The notes beneath the pieces are model-generated. The model saw only the letters and a program-made list of their open reading frames with translations, was not told the DNA's origin and searched no databases. A stretch of 64,000 nt of DNA. It comes from Glycomyces amatae. GTDB taxonomy: Bacteria; Actinomycetota; Actinomycetes; Mycobacteriales; Micromonosporaceae. The position numbers were made by a program, and so were the translations under genes. Below are positions 7,697-16,046 of the stretch, in pieces (position 1 is the stretch's first letter; the number at the start of each line of letters is the position of its first letter). Location: positions 50,140-114,139 of the forward strand of contig NZ_JAJLQZ010000016.1 in the NCBI RefSeq assembly GCF_020991375.1. Reading direction: 5' to 3'.

Positions 7697-9511
7697 TCAG
7701 TCGGCTCCGGTGAGGTGCTCCAGCAGGTTCATGAAGGAGCGGTTGAGCAGTGCGGTGTCGGCGCTGCGCAGCGGGCGGCGGCTCATGAGCAGGGCCTGTC
7801 CGTAGAGCGACTCGACGGCGGTGCCGGCGAGGTCGGAGTCGCCGATGGCGCTGACGCGGCGGACGGTGGGGTTGCGGTGGTTGAGGACGAGCTGGGCGCG
7901 GGGCGCGTGCCGCTTGATGGAGGCGAGGATGCCGCCCCACAGGTCGTCGGCCTGGGCCTCGGCCTCGGCCCGCTGGCGCTCGCGGCGGGCCTCGCGGTCG
8001 TCGAGGAGCAGCGCGGGTACCGAGACGGGGTTGAACTCGCGCACGACCACGTCCACGTCGACCGCGTCGAGGCGGGCGCGGGCGGCGTTCAGGAAGGACT
8101 GGATGCCCAGTTCGGTGCGGGTGTCGAGGGGGTCGAGGCTGGCCGAGATGACCCCGGGCTGGAGCGCCTCGACCTTGATCTGCGGGTCGAGGCGCGGCAG
8201 GGCCTGGACGAGCTCGGCGTCGTAGGTGTAGCCGCCGTTGACCACGCCGATGCCCTGGGCGGCGGCGATCTGGGCGACCTGCCGGTACTCGTCGACCGTG
8301 GAGGCCAGGTAGACCGGCTGGTGGGCGCGGGCGAACTCGGGGAGGCTGGCGTGCCCGGCGGTGGTCTCGAACCGCAGCCACGGCAGCATCGCCGCGAACA
8401 GCTCCGCGTCGTGGCGGGCGAGGGCCTTGACGCCGAGCTCGTGGACGGCGAGGAACGCCTCCAGGCGGGAGGGGTCCTCGGCGGCGAGGCGGGAGATCCA
8501 CTCGCGGATCTGCGCGCCGATCGCGTCGCGGGCGACGGCGAGGGCCTCGTCGTCGTAGAGGGACTCGCGGGAGGCGGTGGGGCGCAGCGAGTCGGTGTCG
8601 ACCACGCAGCGCACGAAGAAGGCCCACTCGGGGACCAGGTTGTCGGCGGTGTCGGTCAGGAGCATCCGCTTGAGGTGGACGCGGTGGGCCGGGCGGGCCG
8701 AGGGGGAGGTCGCGTGCGGGAGGACGAACGCGACGCCCTTGATGCCGGACAGGGGCACGTCGAGGTCGATGACGTCGAGCGGCGGGAAGCCCAGGACCTC
8801 CTCGCAGTAGCCGTTGAGCGCGACGCGGCGCGCCGTGGGCGTGGGGTGGCGCCGCTCCCACACCGGCGGCGTGTCGGTGATGCCCACCGGCGCGTCGCCG
8901 CCCTCGACGGTGACCGCCACCGGCAGCAGGGAACCGTACTCGCGGGCGAGCTCGGCGGCCTTCTCGGGCTTGAGCCAGTCCTCGCCGGGGCGGGCGACCA
9001 GCTCGACCGTGGTGCCCGGCTCGGGGTGCTCCTCGGGCGGCACCTCGACGACCGTGTAGGAGCCGTCGTCGCACGCGGTCCAGCGCACCGCCCCCGCGTC
9101 GGGGTGCTTGGCGGAGCGGGAGGTCACGGTGATGACCGAGGCGACGGTGAAGCAGGCGAGCAGGCCGATGCCGAACTGGCCCAGGAAGTCGCGCCGGGCG
9201 CCCTCGATCTCCTCGTCGCGCTTGGAGGAGCCGCCGATGGTCGCCAGGAGCTGGTGGACCTCGGCGACCGTGAGGCCCACGCCGGGGTCGGTGATGCGCA
9301 GGCGCCTGCCGTCGGCGACGATGCGGACCTCGGGGGCGGCGTCCGCGAAGCCGGGGTCGACGGCGCGGCGGGCCGTGACGGCGTCCACCGCGTTCTGGAG
9401 CAGCTCCCGCACGTAGACCTTGGGCGACGAGTACAGGTGGTGGGACAAGAGGTCCACCAGGCCGCGCAAGTCCACTTGGAAGGTATGGGAAGTGGGCGTT
9501 GTCTCAGACAC
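7697..9511 (-). CDS. HSP90-family molecular chaperone (actinomycete HtpG-like)
   Basis: ATP-dependent chaperone of the GHKL superfamily. The frame is open far upstream, but the protein homology begins at the GTG at 9511 (residues SETTPTSHTFQVDLRGL), giving 604 residues. Conserved ATP-site elements are visible: YVRELLQNAVDA (Glu/Asn box), ITDPGVGLT (DxGxG box) and GQFGIGLLACF (lid glycines), followed by middle-domain sequence and SRESLYDDEAL. It is somewhat shorter and divergent from classical HtpG, notably in the C-terminal dimerisation part. Just downstream on the same strand lies the large TPR protein. Divergent from the membrane protein at 9753. Confidence 0.88.
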   Translation of the reverse strand: MSETTPTSHTFQVDLRGLVDLLSHHLYSSPKVYVRELLQNAVDAVTARRAVDPGFADAAPEVRIVADGRRLRITDPGVGLTVAEVHQLLATIGGSSKRDEEIEGARRDFLGQFGIGLLACFTVASVITVTSRSAKHPDAGAVRWTACDDGSYTVVEVPPEEHPEPGTTVELVARPGEDWLKPEKAAELAREYGSLLPVAVTVEGGDAPVGITDTPPVWERRHPTPTARRVALNGYCEEVLGFPPLDVIDLDVPLSGIKGVAFVLPHATSPSARPAHRVHLKRMLLTDTADNLVPEWAFFVRCVVDTDSLRPTASRESLYDDEALAVARDAIGAQIREWISRLAAEDPSRLEAFLAVHELGVKALARHDAELFAAMLPWLRFETTAGHASLPEFARAHQPVYLASTVDEYRQVAQIAAAQGIGVVNGGYTYDAELVQALPRLDPQIKVEALQPGVISASLDPLDTRTELGIQSFLNAARARLDAVDVDVVVREFNPVSVPALLLDDREARRERQRAEAEAQADDLWGGILASIKRHAPRAQLVLNHRNPTVRRVSAIGDSDLAGTAVESLYGQALLMSRRPLRSADTALLNRSFMNLLEHLTGAD

Positions 9512-9752
9512 GGCGCGTCCTGCTTCGTTCGGAGGTCTTTCAGCGTCAGTCAGACTAGCAAACGGCCGCATCCGCGGATCGCGTGAAAAGGCGCAGTGGA
9601 GCGTGTCCGCGGCTGGAGCCTTTGCGGCCCTTGGGGCTTCGCGGCGGCGCGGATCCGGCGCGCGGGCGGGCCGCCGGAGCGGGGCGGTGGAGTGGGGCAG
9701 GTCCGGTAAGGTGACCGCTACCGATCTTCCCCACGTGCGAGGCAGGCACCCG

Positions 9753-11003
9753 ATGACCTTTCCGCCCCCGCCCCCGGACCGGGTGCACCTCCAGTACCAG
9801 CCCTCTCCGGTGCCGCAGCAGCCGCAGCAGATGGGGCCGGGCGGCGCGTACGGGCCGGTGCAGCACTCCCCCGGCCAGCCGGTCCCCGGGCAGCTGCCGC
9901 CGGCCTCGATGACGATGGGCAAGCCGGGCACCATCACGGGCATCCAGGCGATCCTGTGGATCCTCCTGGCGCTCAGCGGGATCGGGAACCTGTTCTCGAT
10001 CATCGGCATGGTCAACTTCTTCAACCCGCTCCAGCTGCTGGTCCTGGCCTACACGGTGTACTCGACGGCGCAGGCGCTGATCAGCCCCGTGCAGATCGCG
10101 CGCGGCAAGCGCTGGGCGTGGATCTGGTCGCTGGTGAGCGCGATCATCGGCCTGGTCATGAGCGCCGTCGCGATCGTCTTCGGCGTCATCATGATCGACT
10201 TCGCGGTCTACACGCTGCTCATCGGCATCGCGCTCGCCGGGCTCTACGGGACGTTCCTGGGGCTCCTGTGCTCCAAGTCGGCGCGGCAGTGGATCCTCAT
10301 GCACCGCATCCAGCGTGGCGAGGTGCAGCTGCCGGGCATGGCGGGGCCGGTCGGCATGGCCGGGGCGGGGCAGGCCGCGCCGCAGCGGCCCGAGGCCAAG
10401 CCGGGCGCGGTCACCTTCGCGGTCGTGCTGATGGTCCTGCTCATGGCGCTGGCCGCGTGGGCCGTGTACAGCGCGGCCATGGCCGTGTACTGGATGACCT
10501 ACGGGACGATGCCCATGGACGCCGCCGCCGCGTGGTACGGCGTGCGGTTCCCGCTCATGGCGGGCACGGCCGCGTTCCTGGTGCTCGTGTGCGCGCTGAT
10601 CTCGGTGATCGGCCTGCACCGCGGCAGCTTCGGCGCCCGCGTGTTCACCCTCGTGTGGACCTCGGTGCTGGTGCTGGCCTGCGGATTCGTGGCCGCTCCG
10701 CAGCTGCTGGACTTCCTGCGGTTCGGCGACATCGCGCCGCCCCCGGTGCGGACCTCGTGGCTGGCGGCGGTGGCGCGCGACGTCGCGATCACCGTGCTCG
10801 TCATCGCCGTGTTCATCGCGGCGCTGCTGCCGGGCGTGCGCGCCTGGACGCCGGGCAGGGGGACGGCGGCGCTGGTCGTCATGGTCCCCATGGGGCAGCC
10901 CCAGGCCGCCCAGCCGGGCCCGTACGGGCCGCCGCAGCCGGGCGGGTACGCGCCCCAGCCGCCGGGGCAGCAGCCGCCGCAGCCGCCTTACGGCGGCTAC
11001 TGA
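9753..11003 (+). CDS. polytopic membrane protein with proline/glutamine-rich tails, unknown function
   Basis: Not recognised beyond its topology. ATG at 9753 follows GAGGCAGG. The 416-residue product starts with a Pro/Gln-rich cytoplasmic tail (FPPPPPDRVHLQYQPSPVP), then has about eight membrane segments in two clusters (about 70-185 and 225-375) separated by a Met/Gly/Pro linker, and ends with a second Pro/Gly/Gln tail (QQPPQPPYGGY). Such tails are typical of actinomycete membrane proteins that recruit FHA, SH3 or WW-like partners or form condensates. An imperfect hairpin lies at its very end (10981-10998, AGCCGCC/GGCGGCT). Confidence 0.75.
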   Translation: MTFPPPPPDRVHLQYQPSPVPQQPQQMGPGGAYGPVQHSPGQPVPGQLPPASMTMGKPGTITGIQAILWILLALSGIGNLFSIIGMVNFFNPLQLLVLAYTVYSTAQALISPVQIARGKRWAWIWSLVSAIIGLVMSAVAIVFGVIMIDFAVYTLLIGIALAGLYGTFLGLLCSKSARQWILMHRIQRGEVQLPGMAGPVGMAGAGQAAPQRPEAKPGAVTFAVVLMVLLMALAAWAVYSAAMAVYWMTYGTMPMDAAAAWYGVRFPLMAGTAAFLVLVCALISVIGLHRGSFGARVFTLVWTSVLVLACGFVAAPQLLDFLRFGDIAPPPVRTSWLAAVARDVAITVLVIAVFIAALLPGVRAWTPGRGTAALVVMVPMGQPQAAQPGPYGPPQPGGYAPQPPGQQPPQPPYGGY

Positions 11004-11064
11004 CCGGGGTTCGGGAGACGGCACCGGTTCAGCAGAAGCCGCCGGTTCAAGGGCCGGTGCCGGT

Positions 11065-12015
11065 TCAGGAGAGGGTGCGCCAGCCGCAGACGTTCGTCTC
11101 GAGCGCCTCGGACGACTGGTCGACGCCGATCTCGAGCGCGATCCTCGACCCGTCGGCGAGTTCGACCTCGACCTCGACGGCCTCCATGGACATCGGCTGG
11201 ACCTCGGCGCCGGAGGCGTCCCAGGACTCCCACTCGCCGACGTAGTCCTCGGCGGGGCGGTCCCGGAGGTCCTCGCAGAGCATCGCGTAGGCCGCGTCCC
11301 AGTCCTCCTCGGCGACCTCGCCGATGAACGCCTCCGCGGTGTCCTCCATCTTGTCGACCACCGAGTTCGCGAAGGTCGTGAACGCGACGACCACCGCGAT
11401 GACCACGGCGGCGACCAGGACGAGGCCGCCGCCGATGCCGAACACGAGCTTCAGGGCGAGGCGGCCGCCGTCGACGTCGGTGGGCGGGGCCGCGAACGGC
11501 ACCGGGACGCCCGAGGGCGGCGGTGGCGGCGGCGGGGTGGAGGGCGCCGGCTCGACCTCCTTGGTCGTGGGCGGCAGCGCGAGGGTCTGATCGGTCGAGG
11601 GCTCCAGGGCGACCGGCGGGCTGGAGGCGGCGTCGGTCGTCTCGGGCACGGACGGCTCGGGTTCGAACGGGATCGGCGCCGAGCCGGGCTCGGGGGCGAT
11701 CTGCGCGGGGGCGGCGGGCTCGGGGACCGGCTCGGCCCGCGGCTCGGAGGGGACCGGGACGGGCGCGGCCTGGTCCGCGTTGCCGGGTTCGGGGATCGGC
11801 TCGGCGTACGACCGCTCCAGGGGCTCGGGCCGCAGCGGTTCGGGAGCGGGCGCGGGATGCGGCGGCTCGGGAGCGGTGTCGGGCTCGGGAGAGGGGGCCG
11901 GATCGGGCCGCAGCGGCTCAGGAGAGGGGTCGGGCCGCGGCGGTTCGGAGGCGGTGTCGGGCTCGGGGCGCGAGGGCTCCGGCGATGCGGCGTCGGGGGC
12001 GGGCCGGTCGGTCAT
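11065..12015 (-). CDS. Pro/Glu-rich single-pass membrane protein
   Basis: Function unknown. ATG at 12015 (GGGAGG upstream) overlaps the stop of the preceding gene as ATGA. The 316 residues comprise a roughly 190-residue cytoplasmic region almost wholly of Pro, Glu, Ala and Ser (repeats such as EPLRPDPAPSPEPDT), a membrane helix (LVFGIGGGLVLVAAVVIAVVVAFT), and a 90-residue outer domain (EDTAEAFIGEVAEEDWDAAYAMLCEDLRDRPAEDY) resembling the DUF4878/NTF2-like outer domains of actinomycete membrane proteins, ending with a Cys-containing CGWRTLS. It resembles in plan the protein at 964-2130. Translationally coupled to the monooxygenase-fold protein upstream. Confidence 0.75.
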   Translation of the reverse strand: MTDRPAPDAASPEPSRPEPDTASEPPRPDPSPEPLRPDPAPSPEPDTAPEPPHPAPAPEPLRPEPLERSYAEPIPEPGNADQAAPVPVPSEPRAEPVPEPAAPAQIAPEPGSAPIPFEPEPSVPETTDAASSPPVALEPSTDQTLALPPTTKEVEPAPSTPPPPPPPSGVPVPFAAPPTDVDGGRLALKLVFGIGGGLVLVAAVVIAVVVAFTTFANSVVDKMEDTAEAFIGEVAEEDWDAAYAMLCEDLRDRPAEDYVGEWESWDASGAEVQPMSMEAVEVEVELADGSRIALEIGVDQSSEALETNVCGWRTLS

Positions 12016-12392
12016 CGGGCGGCCTCCCGGCGGGCCCGGTCGGGGTCGGCGGCGCGGTCGGAGCCGGTGCGCTCGGGCGCGGCGCCCGGCGCGCACTCGG
12101 CGAGGACCTCGAACCCGGAGGCCTCGGGGAGCGCGCGGGACAGCAGCGGGGTCGCCATCTTGACCGCGAAGTTCCCGAGGGCCCGGCGGTAGGAGCCGAC
12201 GCCGTCCCACTCGGTCCAGAGCAGCCAGACGGCGTCGTCGTCGCCGAAGTCGTCGACGGCGCGGCCCAGGCCGCCGCGCAGGTAGCCGTCGCAGGAGGCG
12301 AGCGCGCCGAGGGCGCCCTCGGCGTCGCGCGAGAAGGTCTCCGCCTCGCCTTCGGTTACGGCGAAACGATATACAACCAGCACGGTCCTCAC
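12012..12392 (-). CDS. antibiotic-biosynthesis-monooxygenase (ABM) fold protein
   Basis: A 126-residue protein with a dimeric alpha-beta-barrel ABM-like domain over residues 1-95 (VLVVYRFAVTEGEAETFSRDAE, then WLLWTEWDGVGSYRRAL), followed by an Arg/Ala-rich tail. Members act as small cofactor-free oxygenases, haem-degrading enzymes or ligand-binding proteins; the substrate here cannot be told. Its stop overlaps the start of the Pro/Glu-rich membrane protein by four bases. GTG start at 12392; it lies 16 bases downstream of zur, so it could be read through from the zinc operon. Confidence 0.7.
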   Translation of the reverse strand: MRTVLVVYRFAVTEGEAETFSRDAEGALGALASCDGYLRGGLGRAVDDFGDDDAVWLLWTEWDGVGSYRRALGNFAVKMATPLLSRALPEASGFEVLAECAPGAAPERTGSDRAADPDRARREAAR

Positions 12393-12408
12393 CCTACTTG
12401 CCGTCGCG

Positions 12409-12819
12409 CTAGGGCGCGCAGTCGGCGCACAGGCCGTGGAGTTCGAGCGTGTGCCCCACCTCGGTGAAGCCGTGCTCGGCGGCGACCTTGCTCGTCCAGC
12501 GCTCCACGGTCGGCCCGGCCACCTCCACGGTCTTGCCGCAGGAGCGGCACACCAGGTGGTGGTGGTGCTCCTCGGCGGAGCAGAGCCGGTACAGGTGGTC
12601 GCCCCCCGGCAGGCGCATGACGTCCACGATGTCGGCCTCGGCGAACGCCTGGAGGGTGCGGTACACCGTGGTCAGGCCGATCTTGGACCCGGCGTCGCGC
12701 AGGATCGCGTGCAGGTCCTGTGCCGAGCGGAACGCGTCGTCGTGCTCGAGCAGTTCGAGGATCGCGGTCCGCTGCTTCGTGGACCGGGCCATGTTCTCGG
12801 CCGGAGGCTTGGTGGCCAC
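12409..12819 (-). CDS. zur: zinc uptake regulator, Fur family
   Basis: Zinc-sensing repressor of zinc uptake and zinc-free ribosomal protein genes. The 136-residue protein has the Fur-family winged helix (STKQRTAILELLEHDDAFRSAQ, then GLTTVYRTLQAF), a His cluster (EEHHHHLVCRSCGKTVEV) with the structural CxxC, and a C-terminal CADC pair. Start is GTG at 12819, sharing one base with the stop of the ArsR-family gene (TAGTG), so the two are co-translated. It is the last gene of the zinc import operon. Gene order smtB-zur is the one known from mycobacteria (Rv2358-Rv2359), which favours Zur over other Fur proteins. Confidence 0.92.
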   Translation of the reverse strand: MATKPPAENMARSTKQRTAILELLEHDDAFRSAQDLHAILRDAGSKIGLTTVYRTLQAFAEADIVDVMRLPGGDHLYRLCSAEEHHHHLVCRSCGKTVEVAGPTVERWTSKVAAEHGFTEVGHTLELHGLCADCAP

Positions 12820-13187
12820 TAGCGCTCCTCTCGGGCGTGGTGGACGGCGTCGGTGACGATGTGCGCGATGTGGTCGTCAATGAGCGAGTAGGAGATCTCC
12901 CGCCCCGACCTGGTGCCGCGCACGATACCCGCTCCGCGCAGGACCCGCAAATGCTGCGAGACCAGGGGCTGGGTGACGCCGAGGGTCTCCACGATCTGGT
13001 GCACGTACTTCGGTCCGGCGGCCAGTTCCATCACGATGGCGATCCGCAGCGGCGCGGCGAGCGCGCGCAGCAGCTCCCCGGCCGCCTCGTAGTCGGCTGG
13101 GGCTTCGGTCGGTTCGATCTCGGTCCGCACTTCGCAAAAGTATCGCGTCGCCGGGCCGCCGGGGGTTCCAGGTGTCGCCGAGCTCAT
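12819..13187 (-). CDS. smtB: ArsR/SmtB-family zinc-sensing repressor
   Basis: Metal-responsive winged-helix repressor that normally releases DNA on binding zinc. The 122-residue protein has the ArsR fold (LRALAAPLRIAIVMELAAG, then VSQHLRVLRGAGIVRGTRSG) and, near its C-terminus, a complete alpha-5 zinc site of the SmtB/CzrA type: Asp-x-His, ten residues, His-x-x-Glu (DDH...HARE). It lacks the alpha-3N Cys motif. It overlaps znuB upstream by four bases (ATGA) and zur downstream by one. In mycobacteria the SmtB homologue represses the smtB-zur operon when zinc is low; the same cross-control can be expected here by inference. Confidence 0.88.
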   Translation of the reverse strand: MSSATPGTPGGPATRYFCEVRTEIEPTEAPADYEAAGELLRALAAPLRIAIVMELAAGPKYVHQIVETLGVTQPLVSQHLRVLRGAGIVRGTRSGREISYSLIDDHIAHIVTDAVHHAREER

Positions 13188-14080
13188 GCTTTCGCGGGGA
13201 GCTCGACCTCGAGCGGCTCCCCCTCGGGCGGCAGGTGGCCGCGCCGGGTGCGGCGCAGGCGCCCGACGACCGCGGCCAGGAGCGCGGTGGCGACGAACAC
13301 GGCGACGCCGATGAGCACGATCGTGGACCCCGGCGGGACGTCCTTGGCGGCCGAGGCCAGGACCCCCGTCCCGGCGATGAGGAGGCCCGCGCCCATCGCG
13401 GCGAACATGGTGGCCTTGAACGAGCGCGTGAACTGCTGGACCGTGACGACCGGGATCACCAGGAGGGCGCTCACCAGGAGCAGGCCGACCGCGCGCATGG
13501 ACACCGAGACGGTGACGGCGGTCGTGACGAGCAGCAGCAGGTTCAGGGCGCCGACGGGCAGGCCGGAGACGCGCGCGTACTGCTCGTCTGCGCAGATCGC
13601 GGTGAGCCAGGGGCGCAGCACCAGCATGAGGGCCGCGACGACCGCGCCGCCGACCACGATGGTCCACACCTCGGACCAGCCCGCGGTCAGGAGCGAGCCG
13701 AACAGGTACTGCTGGAGGTTCGCCACGCCCTTGTCGGAGGCGATGCCGGTGAGGTAGACGCCGCCGGCGATGCCGCCGTAGAACATCATGGCGAGCGCGA
13801 CGTCACCGGAGGTCTTGGAGTGGCTGCGCAGCAGCTCCATGACGACCGAGGCGGCCACGGTGACCGCGAGCGTCGTCCACAGGGGGGCGGCGCCGGTGAG
13901 GAAGCCGATGGCGACGCCCGTCAGGGCGATGTGGCCGAGGCCGTCCCCGATGAGCGCGAGGCGCTTCTGGACGAGGAAGACCCCGACGGCGGGGGCGCAC
14001 AGGCCCACCACGAGCGCGCTGATGAGCGCGCGCTGCATGAACTCGTACTCGAAGTACCCGAAGACCTGCTCGAGGTTCAT
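13184..14080 (-). CDS. znuB: zinc ABC transporter permease
   Basis: Membrane subunit of the high-affinity zinc importer. The 298-residue protein has eight or nine hydrophobic segments and the ABC-3 family pattern (FMQRALISALVVGLCAPAVGVFLVQKR, split here; GDGLGHIALTGVAIGFLTG). Start chosen at ATG 14080, which overlaps the znuC stop as ATGA; the same frame is open further upstream but only as a shadow of znuC. Ends overlapping the SmtB-family gene. Confidence 0.93.
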   Translation of the reverse strand: MNLEQVFGYFEYEFMQRALISALVVGLCAPAVGVFLVQKRLALIGDGLGHIALTGVAIGFLTGAAPLWTTLAVTVAASVVMELLRSHSKTSGDVALAMMFYGGIAGGVYLTGIASDKGVANLQQYLFGSLLTAGWSEVWTIVVGGAVVAALMLVLRPWLTAICADEQYARVSGLPVGALNLLLLVTTAVTVSVSMRAVGLLLVSALLVIPVVTVQQFTRSFKATMFAAMGAGLLIAGTGVLASAAKDVPPGSTIVLIGVAVFVATALLAAVVGRLRRTRRGHLPPEGEPLEVELPAKA

Positions 14081-14898
14081 CTGCCGTCCCAGGTGTCTGC
14101 GTCGGTGCCGCCGCCGGCGTTCCCAAAGGAGATTCGGGGCGCGGCCCCGTCGAGTTTGGGGAGCGGGTGGGGCGAGGGGTGCGGGTGCACGTGCTCGTGG
14201 CCGGGGTCGGCGTGCTCGCCGACCGGGCGCGGGGGCGCGCCGTCGTGGACGACGCGGCCGTCGGCGAGGACCACGGCGCGGTCGAGCCGGTCGGTGAGCG
14301 GGCCGAGCTCGTGGGTGACCAGGAGGACCGCGCACCCGGCGTCGATGCGGGCGGCGACGACCTCGGCGAGGGCGGCCTGGGTCTCGGCGTCGACCCCGAC
14401 GGTGGGCTCGTCCATGATGAGCAGGTCGGGGTCGGTGGCGAGGGCGCGGGCGATGAGCACGCGCTGCTGCTGGCCGCCGGAGAGGGTGTCGACGGAGCAG
14501 TGGGCGTGGTCGGCCAGGCCCACTTCGGCGAGGCTGCGGGCCACGGCCTCGCGGTCGGCGCGGCGGGCGGGCAGGCCGATGAGGCGGTGGGCGAGGCGGC
14601 CCTGGGAGACGACCTCGGCGGCGGTGGAGGGGACGCCGGAGGCGGCGCCGGTGCGCTGGGGGACGTAGCCGACGCGCTTCCAGTCGCGGAAGCGCTTGCG
14701 GGGGGTGCCGAACAGCTCGATGGTCCCGCCGGCGAGCGGGACGAGCCCGGCGACGGCCTTGATCAGGGTGGACTTCCCGGAGCCGTTGGCGCCCATGAGG
14801 GCGACGGCCTCGCCGGGGGCGACGGCGAGGTCCGCGCCGCGCACGACGGCGCGACCGCCGTAGGAGACGGTCGCGCCGTGGACGTTGAGAACGGGCAT
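14077..14898 (-). CDS. znuC: zinc ABC transporter ATP-binding protein
   Basis: ATPase of the zinc importer. The 273 residues carry Walker A (GANGSGKST near 35), signature LSGGQQQR, Walker B (LLIMDEP) and the switch His (VTHEL). An additional C-terminal tail of about 45 residues is rich in histidine and proline (EHADPGHEHVHPHPSPHP), unusual for a nucleotide-binding subunit and a possible zinc-sensing or storage tail. It starts 15 bases after znuA and overlaps znuB by four. Confidence 0.94.
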   Translation of the reverse strand: MPVLNVHGATVSYGGRAVVRGADLAVAPGEAVALMGANGSGKSTLIKAVAGLVPLAGGTIELFGTPRKRFRDWKRVGYVPQRTGAASGVPSTAAEVVSQGRLAHRLIGLPARRADREAVARSLAEVGLADHAHCSVDTLSGGQQQRVLIARALATDPDLLIMDEPTVGVDAETQAALAEVVAARIDAGCAVLLVTHELGPLTDRLDRAVVLADGRVVHDGAPPRPVGEHADPGHEHVHPHPSPHPLPKLDGAAPRISFGNAGGGTDADTWDGR

Positions 14899-14913
14899 GG
14901 GGGCAATGCTGCC

Positions 14914-16011
14914 TTACGCCGCGCCCAGGGCGGTCTGCAACGCCGCCAGGTTCTCGCGCATCACAGTGAAGTAGTCGGCGTCGGCGTCGAGCTCCTCGTC
15001 GGTGAGGCCTTCGAGCGGGTTGAGGACGGCGGTGTCGGCGCCGGTCTCGGCCGCGAGGGTCTCGGCGATGTCGGGCGAGACGAGGGTCTCGAAGAAGATC
15101 GTGGTGACGCCGTTGGTCTCGATGTACTCGGCGACCTCGGCCATGCGCTGGGTGTCGGGCTCCTGGTCGGGGCTGAGGCCGGAGATGGCGACCTGGTGGA
15201 GGCCGTAGCGGTCGGCGAGGTAGCCGAAGGCGGCGTGGGAGGTGACGACGGCGTCGCTGGAACGGGCGGCGAGGGCGTCGGTGAACTCGGCGTCGAGCGC
15301 GGCGAGGTCGGCGGCGAAGTCCTCGGCGGCGGCGGTGTAGTCGTCGGCGTTGGCGTCGTCGACGCCGGCGAGGCCGTCGGCGACGGCGGTGCCGATCTGG
15401 GCGTAGCGGGTGGGGTCGAGCCAGATGTGGGGGTCGGTGCCCTCGAGCTCGTCGTGGGAGTGGTCGTGGCCCTCCTCCTCGGCGCGCTCGTCCTCGGAGG
15501 CGGTCTCGTCCGCGTGGGTCTCCTCGGCGTGCTCGTCCTCGTGGGCGTGCTCCTCGCCCTCTTCGTGGGCGTGCTCCTCGCCCTCTTCGTGGGCGTGGTC
15601 GTCGGCGTGCTCCTCCGCCGCGTGGTCGTCCTCGAAGACCTCGGTGTCGTCGTAGCCGAGGGTCTCGACGGCGGTGGCGACGTCGAGGGACTTGTCGGGG
15701 GCGTACTGCTCGACGGCGGCGTCGAGCTCGGGGATGAAGTCCTTGAGGTAGACGACGTAGTCGGCCTCCTCGATGGCGGCGATGTCGGAGGGGGCGAGCT
15801 CGAGGTCGTGGGGCTCCTGGCCGGCGGGGGTGAGGTTGGTGACGGTGACGTTGCCGGCGCCGACCTGCTCGGCGGCGTAGGCGAGGGGGTAGAAGGCGGC
15901 GACGACGTTGATCTCGCCGTCGTCGGCGGGGTCGCCGCCGCCGCAGGCGGCGAGGGTGCCGGCCGCGGCGAGGCCGGCGATGGGCAGGAGGATCAGGTGG
16001 GAACGGCGCAT
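14914..16011 (-). CDS. znuA: zinc ABC transporter substrate-binding lipoprotein
   Basis: Captures zinc outside the membrane. ATG at 16011 starts a lipoprotein signal (RRSHLILLPIAGLAAAGTL, lipobox LAAC); the further upstream ATG at 16047 would lie over the Zur operator and is unlikely. The 365-residue protein has the cluster A-I solute-binding pattern with zinc ligand His in GQEPHDLELAPSD, TDPHIWLDP and SHAAFGYLADRYGL. Between the first two sits an acidic histidine-rich loop of about 60 residues (repeats EEHAHEEG), typical of ZnuA. A 24-bp DNA repeat encodes part of this loop. First gene of the zinc operon. Confidence 0.95.
   Translation of the reverse strand: MRRSHLILLPIAGLAAAGTLAACGGGDPADDGEINVVAAFYPLAYAAEQVGAGNVTVTNLTPAGQEPHDLELAPSDIAAIEEADYVVYLKDFIPELDAAVEQYAPDKSLDVATAVETLGYDDTEVFEDDHAAEEHADDHAHEEGEEHAHEEGEEHAHEDEHAEETHADETASEDERAEEEGHDHSHDELEGTDPHIWLDPTRYAQIGTAVADGLAGVDDANADDYTAAAEDFAADLAALDAEFTDALAARSSDAVVTSHAAFGYLADRYGLHQVAISGLSPDQEPDTQRMAEVAEYIETNGVTTIFFETLVSPDIAETLAAETGADTAVLNPLEGLTDEELDADADYFTVMRENLAALQTALGAA
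15541..15588. repeat. 24-bp tandem repeat in the znuA His-rich loop
   Basis: Two exact 24-base copies (15541-15564 and 15565-15588) plus a partial third encode HAHEEGEE units of the metal-binding loop; the copy number is in frame and may vary between strains. Confidence 0.85.
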
Positions 16012-16031
16012 GGTTGAACCTTGCCTAGGCA

Positions 16032-16046
16032 TGACAATCATTGTCA
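16032..16046. promoter_or_regulatory. Zur-type operator in front of znuA
   Basis: TGACAATCATTGTCA is a perfect 15-bp palindrome, close to the actinobacterial Zur consensus (TGAAAATNATTTTCA-like). It lies 21 bases upstream of the znuA start and next to a TATTAG -10-like hexamer (complement of 16051-16056), so a bound repressor would block transcription of the whole zinc operon. Confidence 0.85.

Noticed and set aside
7697..10024. HSP90-family frame extended to 10024 (775 residues)
   Set aside because: The extra N-terminal part has no family similarity and runs through the promoter and start of the divergent membrane protein; homology begins at 9511.
11020..11061. Inverted repeat GGCACCGG/CCGGTGCC between convergent genes as terminator
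   Set aside because: The 26-base loop makes it weak; kept only as a remark because similar GGTTC-containing short repeats are also present there.
13100..13130. GGTTCGATCTC resembling a tRNA T-arm
   Set aside because: It lies inside the SmtB-family coding sequence and no acceptor or anticodon stems surround it. No tRNA was found in the window.
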